From the NCBI GenBank assembly GCA_946575275.1, contig CAMNZV010000103.1:1-6359 (forward strand): a DNA stretch of 6,359 bases, read 5' to 3'. This DNA is from an uncultured Clostridium sp. GTDB lineage: Bacteria > Bacillota > Clostridia > Clostridiales > Clostridiaceae. Below are positions 1 to 6,359 of this stretch, piece after piece. The notes beneath the pieces were generated by a model. That model did no database searches, was not told where the DNA came from, and saw nothing but the letters and a program-made list of their open reading frames with translations. A program made the translations under genes and the position numbers. Position 1 is the first letter of the stretch. Every line of letters starts with the position of its first letter.

Positions 1-73
1 TGAATATGAAAAATTTGAACTTGATGAATTACCAGATGATTTAGGACTAGATGATTTTAATGATGAACACTAA
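1..73 (+). CDS. rpoB: RNA polymerase subunit beta, C-terminal tail (5'-truncated)
   Basis: This is the last 23 codons plus the TAA stop of a gene that begins outside the window; the reading frame starts at base 2. The visible peptide is very acidic, with Asp-Asp-Leu-Gly-Leu-Asp-Asp near the end, and finishes Asn-Asp-Glu-His. A short acidic extension after the last conserved beta-subunit segment is common in Firmicutes. The tail alone is too short and variable to prove identity. The call rests on its place directly before rpoC, in the same direction and 21 bases away, which is the near-universal rpoB-rpoC arrangement. The beta subunit forms one side of the RNA polymerase active-site cleft and would be co-transcribed with rpoC. 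Confidence 0.88.
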   Translation, partial: EYEKFELDELPDDLGLDDFNDEH

Positions 74-80
74 TTTTGAA

Positions 81-97
81 GGGAGGATATACCCTTG
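81..97 (+). promoter_or_regulatory. Ribosome binding site and TTG start codon of rpoC
   Basis: GGGAGG at 81-86 lies 8 bases before a TTG at 95-97. No ATG is usable here: the next in-frame ATG is nine codons in and would remove the conserved N-terminal segment before Ile-Gly-Leu-Ala-Ser-Pro. The spacing and the family N-terminus both support TTG. B. subtilis rpoC also starts with TTG, so this is a shared habit and not an error. Confidence 0.85.
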
Positions 98-3000
98 TTT
101 GAATCAAATAAATTTGATGCTATGCAAATAGGTTTAGCATCACCTGAACAAGTAAGACAATGGTCAAGAGGCGAGGTAAAAAAGCCAGAAACAATTAATT
201 ATAGAACGCTTAAACCGGAAAGAGATGGTTTATTCTGTGAAAGAATTTTTGGTCCTATGAAGGATTGGGAATGTCACTGTGGTAAATATAAGAGAGTTAG
301 ATATAAGGGAATAGTTTGTGATAGATGTGGAGTAGAAGTTACTAAATCTAAAGTGAGAAGAGAAAGAATGGGGCATATTGAACTTGCAGCCCCAGTCTCT
401 CATATTTGGTATTTCAAAGGAATACCATCAAGAATGGGACTTATACTTGATATGTCACCAAGATCCTTAGAGAAAATTTTATACTTTGCATCCTATGTTG
501 TAATTGACCCAAAAGAAACTGCATTGCTTAAAAAGCAGTTACTAAACGAAAAGGAATATAGAGAAGCAGTAGATAAATATGGAGAAGATAATTTTAAAGC
601 TGGAATGGGTGCTGAATCTATTCAAGAATTGCTTGGTGAAATTGATTTAGAAGCACAATCAATAGAACTTAAAGCTGATTTGAAATTAAGTACAGGGCAA
701 AAAAGAGTTAGGATAATTAGAAGATTAGAAGTAATAGAGTCTTTTAAGCAATCAAATAACGATCCAAAATGGATGATTATAAATGTTATACCTGTAATTC
801 CACCAGATTTAAGACCTATGGTTCAATTAGATGGAGGAAGATTTGCAACATCAGATTTAAATGATCTATATAGAAGAGTTATTAATAGAAATAATAGACT
901 TAAAAAATTATTAGACTTAGGGGCTCCAGACATTATAGTAAGAAATGAAAAGAGAATGCTTCAAGAAGCAGTTGATGCACTTATTGATAATGGTAGAAGA
1001 GGAAGACCAGTAACTGGACCTGGAAATAGACCATTAAAATCTTTATCAGATATGCTAAAAGGTAAGCAAGGAAGATTTAGACAAAACCTTCTAGGAAAAA
1101 GAGTTGACTATTCAGGAAGATCAGTTATAGTAGTTGGGCCAGAACTTAAAATGTACCAATGTGGATTACCAAAAGAAATGGCGCTTGAATTATTTAAACC
1201 ATTTGTTATGAAAAAGTTAGTTGAAGATGGTGTGGCTCATAACATTAAAAGTGCGAAAAGAATGGTAGAAAGAGTAATGCCACAGGTTTGGGATGTTCTA
1301 GAAGAAGTAATTGCAGACCATCCAGTACTACTAAATCGTGCGCCTACCTTACATAGACTTGGGATTCAAGCATTCCAACCTATATTAGTAGAAGGTAGAG
1401 CTATAAAATTGCATCCTTTAGTTTGTACAGCATATAATGCAGACTTTGATGGAGACCAAATGGCAGTGCATGTACCTTTATCTGTAGAAGCACAAGCAGA
1501 AGCAAGATTCTTAATGCTTGCAGCAACTAATATACTAAAACCATCAGATGGTAAACCAGTTTGTGTACCAACTCAGGATATGGTTTTAGGTTCATATTAT
1601 TTAACTATGGAAAAAGATAAAGATAAGGGATATGGAAAGTACTTTTATTGTGTAGAAGAAGCTATAATGGCATATGAGACAAAAGCAATATCAATTCATG
1701 CTGAAATATTTATTAGAATAGATAAAGTTGTAGAAGGTGTTAAAAAATCAGCTATAATTAAGACAACAATTGGTAAGGTTATATTTAACGAATCAATTCC
1801 ACAGGATTTAGGATTTGTTGATAGAACAAAGGAATCAGAAGAATTTAATTTAGAAGTTGATTTCCTAGTAACTAAGAAAACATTAGGTAATATAATTGAT
1901 AGATGTTATTTGAAACATGGTGCAGCTAAAACATCAATTATGCTTGATAAAATAAAATCTTTAGGATACCATTATTCATCAATTGGAGCTGTTACAGTTG
2001 CAACTTCAGATATAAGGGTGCCACAAGCAAAATATGACTTATTAAAAGATGCTGACGAAACAGTTGATAAAATTGAAAAGATGTATAAGAGAGGTTTCAT
2101 ATCTGATGATGAAAGATATGAAAGAGTTATAGAAAAATGGACTAAGACTACAGAAGAGGTTGCAGATGCACTTATGGATAGTCTTGATAAATTTAATCCT
2201 ATCTACATGATGGCGGATTCTGGAGCCAGAGGATCTAAGTCTCAAATCAAGCAACTTGCAGGAATGAGAGGATTAATGGCAAGTCCATCAGGTAAGATTC
2301 TAGAGTTGCCTATTAGGGCATCTTTTAGAGAAGGTCTTGATGTGTTAGAATACTTTATTTCCACACATGGAGCAAGAAAAGGTAATGCAGATACAGCTTT
2401 AAAGACAGCTGACTCAGGATATCTAACAAGAAGACTTGTAGATGTATCACAAGATGTTATAGTTAGACAACAAGATTGTGGCACTGATGATGGAATGTAT
2501 GTATCTGAGATTAAAGAAGGAACTGAAGTTATTGAAGGTTTAGAAGAAAGACTAACTGGAAGATATTTAGCAGAAGATATTTTTGAAAATGATAAGAAAA
2601 CTATAATCGCTGAAAAAAACTCATATGTTGATTCATATACTGCAGAAAAAATAGTAAAAACAGGAGTTAAGAAAGTTAAAATTAGATCTGTATTTACTTG
2701 TAACTGCAAAATAGGAGTTTGTGCTAAATGCTACGGAATGAATATGGCTACTGCTAAAAAGATTAATATAGGTGAAGCAGTAGGTATAATAGCAGCTCAA
2801 TCTATTGGAGAACCAGGAACACAATTGACAATGAGAACATTCCATACAGGTGGTGTTGCTGGTGCAGATATAACTCAAGGTTTACCTAGAGTAGAAGAAT
2901 TATTTGAAGCAAGAAAACCAAAAGGGTTAGCTATTGTAAGTGAAATAGCTGGAACAGTTACTATTGAAGAAACTAAGAAAAAGAGAACTGTTCATATTAT

Positions 3001-3628
3001 AGGAGCAGATGGGGAAGAAAAAAGTTATGATATACCATTTGGTTCAAGACTTAAAGTTGGTAATGATGATTTAGTTGAGGCTGGAGATGAAGTTACAGAA
3101 GGTTCAGTTAACCCACATGATATTATGAATATTAAGGGTGTTGATGGAGCAAGAAGATACTTACTTTCAGAAGTACAAAAAGTATACAGACTACAAGGTG
3201 TTGATATAAATGATAAGCATCTAGAAGTAGTAGTAAAACAAATGACAAGAAAGATTAAAATATCTGATTCAGGGGACACTGAGTTACTACCAGGAACAAT
3301 GATTGATATTTTTGATTTCGAAGAAGCTAATGCAAAGGTAAGAGAATTTGGTGGAGAAGAAGCAGTAGGAGAACAAGCGCTACTTGGTATAACTAAAGCT
3401 GCTCTTGCAACAGATAGCTTTTTATCAGCAGCATCTTTCCAAGAAACAACAAGAGTATTAACTGAAGCAGCAATTAAGGGTAAAATTGACCCTCTTGTTG
3501 GATTAAAAGAAAATGTTATTATAGGTAAATTAATTCCAGCAGGTACTGGTATGATGAGATATAGAAATATAACTGTACACGAAGAAAATGAAGAAACAGA
3601 AAAACAATACACTCATTCAATAGAATAA
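95..3628 (+). CDS. rpoC: DNA-directed RNA polymerase subunit beta'
   Basis: This is the largest RNA polymerase subunit. It carries the catalytic magnesium and, with beta, forms the main channel. The protein has 1177 residues, normal for clostridial RpoC and shorter than E. coli (about 1400) because large lineage-specific insertions are absent. Visible landmarks in order: the N-terminal zinc site with Cys60, Cys62, Cys75 and Cys78; the Arg-rich rudder and switch region around 300-345; the catalytic Asn-Ala-Asp-Phe-Asp-Gly-Asp motif with Asp450, Asp452 and Asp454; the Ala-Asp-Ser-Gly-Ala-Arg-Gly segment at 707-713; the bridge helix around 747-785; the second zinc site Cys795, Cys869, Cys876 and Cys879; and the trigger loop with Met913, Arg914 and His917. 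The region at about 505-590 is the least conserved, as usual. No frameshift or missing key residue was found. It is transcribed with rpoB; the 3' end runs into the promoter and inverted repeat before rpsL. Confidence 0.99.
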   Translation: MFESNKFDAMQIGLASPEQVRQWSRGEVKKPETINYRTLKPERDGLFCERIFGPMKDWECHCGKYKRVRYKGIVCDRCGVEVTKSKVRRERMGHIELAAPVSHIWYFKGIPSRMGLILDMSPRSLEKILYFASYVVIDPKETALLKKQLLNEKEYREAVDKYGEDNFKAGMGAESIQELLGEIDLEAQSIELKADLKLSTGQKRVRIIRRLEVIESFKQSNNDPKWMIINVIPVIPPDLRPMVQLDGGRFATSDLNDLYRRVINRNNRLKKLLDLGAPDIIVRNEKRMLQEAVDALIDNGRRGRPVTGPGNRPLKSLSDMLKGKQGRFRQNLLGKRVDYSGRSVIVVGPELKMYQCGLPKEMALELFKPFVMKKLVEDGVAHNIKSAKRMVERVMPQVWDVLEEVIADHPVLLNRAPTLHRLGIQAFQPILVEGRAIKLHPLVCTAYNADFDGDQMAVHVPLSVEAQAEARFLMLAATNILKPSDGKPVCVPTQDMVLGSYYLTMEKDKDKGYGKYFYCVEEAIMAYETKAISIHAEIFIRIDKVVEGVKKSAIIKTTIGKVIFNESIPQDLGFVDRTKESEEFNLEVDFLVTKKTLGNIIDRCYLKHGAAKTSIMLDKIKSLGYHYSSIGAVTVATSDIRVPQAKYDLLKDADETVDKIEKMYKRGFISDDERYERVIEKWTKTTEEVADALMDSLDKFNPIYMMADSGARGSKSQIKQLAGMRGLMASPSGKILELPIRASFREGLDVLEYFISTHGARKGNADTALKTADSGYLTRRLVDVSQDVIVRQQDCGTDDGMYVSEIKEGTEVIEGLEERLTGRYLAEDIFENDKKTIIAEKNSYVDSYTAEKIVKTGVKKVKIRSVFTCNCKIGVCAKCYGMNMATAKKINIGEAVGIIAAQSIGEPGTQLTMRTFHTGGVAGADITQGLPRVEELFEARKPKGLAIVSEIAGTVTIEETKKKRTVHIIGADGEEKSYDIPFGSRLKVGNDDLVEAGDEVTEGSVNPHDIMNIKGVDGARRYLLSEVQKVYRLQGVDINDKHLEVVVKQMTRKIKISDSGDTELLPGTMIDIFDFEEANAKVREFGGEEAVGEQALLGITKAALATDSFLSAASFQETTRVLTEAAIKGKIDPLVGLKENVIIGKLIPAGTGMMRYRNITVHEENEETEKQYTHSIE

Positions 3629-3640
3629 CATGGAATTTTA

Positions 3641-3669
3641 TTGACATGTTTTTATGAAAATGATAAAAT
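3641..3669 (+). promoter_or_regulatory. Predicted sigma-A promoter for the rpsL-rpsG-fusA group
   Basis: A perfect -35 TTGACA (3641-3646) and a 17-base spacer precede the -10 TAAAAT (3664-3669), which has one mismatch to consensus. TG at 3661-3662 gives an extended -10. Transcription would start near 3676, leaving a leader of about 110 bases before rpsL. The promoter begins only 12 bases after the rpoC stop. Such matches arise by chance in A+T-rich DNA, but the perfect -35, ideal spacing, TG extension and intergenic place at the head of the str group together make this convincing. No transcript data are available here. Confidence 0.72.
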
Positions 3670-3705
3670 ACGAATTGTGTGATTTAAATTAGCACAATTC
3701 GTATT
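3667..3705 (+). repeat. Perfect 13-bp inverted repeat overlapping the str promoter -10 and start site
   Basis: The left arm AATACGAATTGTG (3667-3679) is exactly complementary to the right arm CACAATTCGTATT (3693-3705), with 13 bases between; one more G-T pair is possible inside. The downstream tract is TGTTGTCTAAAATT, a poor T run, so an efficient intrinsic terminator for rpoBC is doubtful. A weak terminator or a 3'-end or processing hairpin on rpoC read-through RNA is possible. The left arm covers the last part of the -10 and the predicted start, so RNA begun at this promoter would hold only about 4 bp of the stem. The dyad could also be a protein-binding operator. The choice between these roles is inference. 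Confidence 0.7.
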
Positions 3706-3785
3706 GTTGTCTAAAATTAAATAACAAAATTTAATGCTATCTTTTTAATATTTAAATAGATAAAATTATTACAGGAGGTGAAAAG

Positions 3786-4160
3786 ATGCCAACTATAAGC
3801 CAATTGGTTAGAAAAGGAAGAAAAGTAGCTGAAACTAAGTCAAATGCACCAGCACTAAAAGAATGTCCTCAAAGAAGGGGAGTATGTACTGTAGTTAAAA
3901 CAAGTACACCAAAGAAGCCTAACTCAGCACTTAGAAAAATTGCCAGAGTAAGACTTACTAATGGATTTGAAGTAACTGCATATATTGGTGGTGTAGGCCA
4001 TAACTTACAAGAACATAGTGTTGTTCTTATAAGAGGTGGTAGAGTTAAGGATCTTCCTGGTGTTAGATACCATATAGTAAGAGGCGCACTAGACTGTGCT
4101 GGAGTAGCTAACAGAATGCAGGCAAGATCAAAATATGGAGCAAAGAGACCTAAGAAGTAA
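3786..4160 (+). CDS. rpsL: 30S ribosomal protein S12
   Basis: S12 sits at the decoding centre of the small subunit, near helices 18, 27 and 44 of 16S rRNA, and helps control tRNA selection accuracy. The 124 residues match the usual bacterial length. Highly conserved blocks are visible: Cys-Pro-Gln-Arg-Arg-Gly-Val-Cys (27-34), Pro-Lys-Lys-Pro-Asn-Ser-Ala (42-48), the Gly-His-Asn-Leu-Gln-Glu-His block (71-77), and Gly-Gly-Arg-Val-Lys-Asp-Leu-Pro (84-91). Lys43 and Lys88 (positions 42 and 87 in E. coli mature numbering) are unchanged, so the common streptomycin-resistance substitutions at these sites are absent. The ATG follows AGGAGGTG (3773-3780) at good spacing. The gene is first in the str group. 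There is no L7Ae-type gene between rpoC and rpsL, unlike B. subtilis. Confidence 0.99.
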   Translation: MPTISQLVRKGRKVAETKSNAPALKECPQRRGVCTVVKTSTPKKPNSALRKIARVRLTNGFEVTAYIGGVGHNLQEHSVVLIRGGRVKDLPGVRYHIVRGALDCAGVANRMQARSKYGAKRPKK

Positions 4161-4176
4161 TTTCTTAGAGATAATC

Positions 4177-4797
<621 letters not shown>

Positions 4798-4800
4798 TAG

Positions 4801-4840
4801 AAAACTGTTTTGGTTCTTTATACCAAAGCAGTTTTGTCAA
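4801..4840 (+). terminator. Hairpin after rpsG, possible partial intrinsic terminator
   Basis: Bases 4801-4814 pair with 4822-4835 as a 14-bp stem with one G-T pair, closing a 7-base loop. The central pairs are CTG...CAG and TTGG...CCAA, flanked by AAAA on the left and TTTT on the right. The T tract is broken by GTC after four T's, which suggests moderate strength. The hairpin lies directly between rpsG and fusA, with no clear new promoter in the 40 bases left before fusA. Partial termination that lowers fusA relative to the ribosomal proteins, or a stable rpsG 3' end after processing, are both possible. Confidence 0.65.
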
Positions 4841-4862
4841 ATTTATTAATAGGATAGTTGAG

Positions 4863-4878
4863 AGGAGGAAATTTAATG
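4863..4878 (+). promoter_or_regulatory. Ribosome binding site that fixes the fusA ATG start
   Basis: AGGAGG at 4863-4868 sits 7 bases before ATG at 4876-4878, giving the family N-terminus Met-Ala-Arg-Lys. An in-frame TTG at 4858 would add six residues, but the binding site itself would then be coding and the TTG would have none upstream. The ATG is therefore the start. Confidence 0.93.
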
Positions 4879-6288
4879 GCAAGAAAATATTCGTTAGATA
4901 AGTTCCGTAATTTCGGAATTATGGCACATATTGATGCAGGAAAAACAACAACAACTGAGCGTATACTTTTTTATGCAGGAAAAACTCATAAAATAGGAGA
5001 AACTCATACTGGTGAATCTCAAATGGACTGGATGGAACAAGAAAAAGAAAGAGGTATCACAATAACTTCAGCTGCTACAGCATGTGAATGGAAAGGTCAT
5101 GAATTAAATATAATTGATACTCCAGGGCACGTAGACTTTACAGTTGAAGTTGAAAGATCACTAAGAGTACTAGATGGAGCAGTTACTGTTCTTGATGCGA
5201 AAAGTGGAGTAGAACCTCAAACTGAAACTGTTTGGAGGCAAGCAGATAAGTATGGTGTTCCAAGAATGATTTATGTTAATAAAATGGATGCAACAGGAGC
5301 AGATTTCTTTAGATGTATAACAACAGTTAGAGAAAGATTAAAAGCAAACTGTGTTGCTATACAAATTCCAATAGGTAGTGAAGATACATTTAAAGGTATG
5401 GTAGATCTAATTACTAATAAAGCAAATGTATTTTACGATGATCTTGGTAAAGACATTAGAATTGAAGAAATTCCTGCGGATTTAGCTGAACAAGCAGAAG
5501 AATACAGAGGAATAATGATAGAAGCTATTGCTGAAACAGATGAAGAATTAATGATGAAATACTTAGAAGGTGAAGAAATCACTGAAGAGGAAATTAAAAA
5601 AGCATTAAGAAAAGCAACAATAGCAAATGAAATTTATCCTTGTATATGTGGTTCATCATACAAGAATAAAGGTGTTCAAGAAATGATTGATGGGGTTGTA
5701 GATTATCTACCATCACCATTAGAAATAGAAGCTGTAAAAGGTGTAACTTTAGATGGAGAAGAAGCTACAAGAAAAGCTGATGATTCAGAACCATTATCTG
5801 CATTAGCATTTAAAATAGCTACAGATCCATTTGTAGGAAGATTAGCATTTGCAAGAGTCTATTCTGGAGTAATGCAAAGTGGTTCTTATGTTTTAAACTC
5901 TACAAAAGGAAAAAAAGAGAGAGTTGGAAGATTAGTTAAGATGCATGCAAATCACAGAGAAGAAGTTGAAGCACTTGAAGCAGGTGAATTAGGTGCAGTA
6001 ATTGGGCTTAAAAACACTACAACTGGTGATACTTTATGCTCAGAAGATAATGCAATAATATTAGAACAAATGGAATTCCCAGAACCAGTTATTAAAGTTG
6101 CAATTGAACCTAAAACAAAAGTAGGTCAAGAAAAAATGGGTATTGCATTAGCAAAGCTTGCTGAAGAAGACCCAACATTCAAGACTTATACTGATCAAGA
6201 AACAGGTCAAACAATAATAGCAGGAATGGGTGAATTACACTTAGATATTATTGTTGATAGACTTCAAAGAGAATCTAACGTTGAATGA
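4876..6288 (+). CDS. fusA: Translation elongation factor G, interrupted by an in-frame TGA
   Basis: EF-G is the GTPase that drives tRNA-mRNA translocation and, with RRF, ribosome recycling. Read from ATG, 470 residues precede the TGA; family members have about 690. The GTPase motifs are intact: P-loop Ala-His-Ile-Asp-Ala-Gly-Lys-Thr-Thr (17-25), switch I Arg-Gly-Ile-Thr-Ile (59-63), Asp-Thr-Pro-Gly-His (81-85), Asn-Lys-Met-Asp (135-138), and a Gly-Ser motif near 259-260. Domain II (about 300-395) and domain III (about 400-475), with Gly-Met-Gly-Glu-Leu-His-Leu-Asp (450-457), follow. The stop falls at the end of domain III, so domains IV and V, needed for translocation, would be lost. The frame continues past the TGA to the window edge. 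The last residues before it (Arg-Glu-Ser-Asn-Val-Glu) differ from the usual Arg-Glu-Phe-Lys/Asn-Val-Glu. The gene is almost certainly fusA; whether the stop is real is unsettled. Confidence 0.93.
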   Translation: MARKYSLDKFRNFGIMAHIDAGKTTTTERILFYAGKTHKIGETHTGESQMDWMEQEKERGITITSAATACEWKGHELNIIDTPGHVDFTVEVERSLRVLDGAVTVLDAKSGVEPQTETVWRQADKYGVPRMIYVNKMDATGADFFRCITTVRERLKANCVAIQIPIGSEDTFKGMVDLITNKANVFYDDLGKDIRIEEIPADLAEQAEEYRGIMIEAIAETDEELMMKYLEGEEITEEEIKKALRKATIANEIYPCICGSSYKNKGVQEMIDGVVDYLPSPLEIEAVKGVTLDGEEATRKADDSEPLSALAFKIATDPFVGRLAFARVYSGVMQSGSYVLNSTKGKKERVGRLVKMHANHREEVEALEAGELGAVIGLKNTTTGDTLCSEDNAIILEQMEFPEPVIKVAIEPKTKVGQEKMGIALAKLAEEDPTFKTYTDQETGQTIIAGMGELHLDIIVDRLQRESNVE

Positions 6289-6359
6289 ACGGTAGGTACA
6301 CCTCAAGTTGCAGAGGAAGATACAATTAGAAAAGCTGTTAAAGCTGCTCCTATACATGC
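6289..6359 (+). other. fusA: Same-frame continuation of fusA beyond the TGA, to the window edge
   Basis: These 23 codons plus two bases carry on the fusA frame with no further stop. They read Thr-Val-Gly-Thr-Pro-Gln-Val-Ala, then a short diverged stretch, then Thr-Ile-Arg-Lys-Ala-Val-Lys-Ala. This matches the EF-G block usually written Asn-Val-Gly-Lys-Pro-Gln-Val-Ala-Tyr-Lys-Glu-Thr-Ile-Arg-Lys-Ala-Val, which leads into domain IV. Asn to Thr, Lys to Thr, and the Tyr-Lys-Glu triplet to Glu-Glu-Asp are departures from the usual pattern, as are the last residues after Val-Lys-Ala. The gene clearly did not end at the TGA ancestrally. The right edge cuts it, so domains IV and V cannot be checked. 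Confidence 0.8.

Noticed and set aside
2042..3612. Long open frames on the - strand opposite rpoC (2042-2254, 2242-2709, 2633-2878, 3025-3612).
   Set aside because: They lie wholly inside a well-conserved rpoC, are rich in Ser, Ile, Phe and Cys as expected from the complement of A+T-rich coding DNA, show no recognisable domains, and overlap each other.
3707..3735. Second promoter before rpsL: TTGTCT (3707-3712), 17 bases, TTTAAT (3730-3735).
   Set aside because: Two mismatches in the -35 and one in the -10, with no TG extension. Such matches are common by chance in A+T-rich spacers, and the upstream site is far stronger.
4858..4875. TTG at 4858 as an earlier start of fusA.
   Set aside because: It would turn the AGGAGG at 4863-4868 into coding sequence, has no ribosome binding site of its own, and adds six residues not found in EF-G. 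ATG at 4876 fits the family.
6286..6288. TGA read as Trp or Gly through an altered genetic code.
   Set aside because: rpoB's tail, rpoC, rpsL and rpsG have no internal TGA. Trp is coded by TGG throughout, and the position is not Trp or Gly in the family.
6301..6316. CCTC/GAGG hairpin 12 bases after the TGA as a bacterial SECIS element.
   Set aside because: The stem is only 4 bp with an 8-base loop and no extended lower stem. Its distance from the TGA is acceptable, but the structure is too weak to list as a feature.

Overview
The window is a stretch of core housekeeping genes from an A+T-rich, low-GC Gram-positive bacterium. All genes are on the + strand, in the order rpoB (3' tail only), rpoC, rpsL, rpsG, fusA (incomplete at the right edge). 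The lineage looks like Clostridium or a close relative. RpoC reads like clostridial RpoC over its whole length, arginine is almost always AGA, isoleucine is often ATA, and every gene has a strong AGGAGG-type ribosome binding site. The species cannot be fixed from the sequence alone.

Layout. Bases 1-73 are the acidic C-terminal tail of the RNA polymerase beta subunit. After a 21-base gap, rpoC (95-3628, TTG start) encodes a complete 1177-residue beta' subunit with all catalytic and zinc motifs. The 157-base rpoC-rpsL gap holds a near-consensus extended -10 promoter and a perfect 13-bp inverted repeat that overlaps its -10 and start site. rpsL (3786-4160, S12) and rpsG (4327-4797, GTG start, S7) are intact. 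The 166-base gap between them can fold into a three-way-junction RNA just upstream of the rpsG ribosome binding site, in the place where S7 represses its own operon in E. coli. A 14-bp hairpin with a short T run follows rpsG, and fusA (EF-G) starts 41 bases after it.

How the genes work together. rpoB-rpoC supply the two large catalytic subunits of RNA polymerase. rpsL-rpsG-fusA are the 'str' group: two 30S proteins (decoding centre and head) and the translocation GTPase. The non-coding features suggest that the str group has its own transcription start, that S7 may adjust translation of the distal genes, and that a partial terminator may lower or buffer fusA expression.

The one real anomaly is at the right edge. 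fusA has an in-frame TGA at 6286-6288, at a position where relatives usually carry Cys or Ala. The same frame stays open and EF-G-like for the remaining 71 bases, and the residues around the TGA are unusually diverged. A sequence error, or two compensating indels near a contig end, is the leading explanation. A genuine nonsense mutation or recoding is less likely. No mobile element, CRISPR array, tRNA, rRNA or unknown gene was seen.
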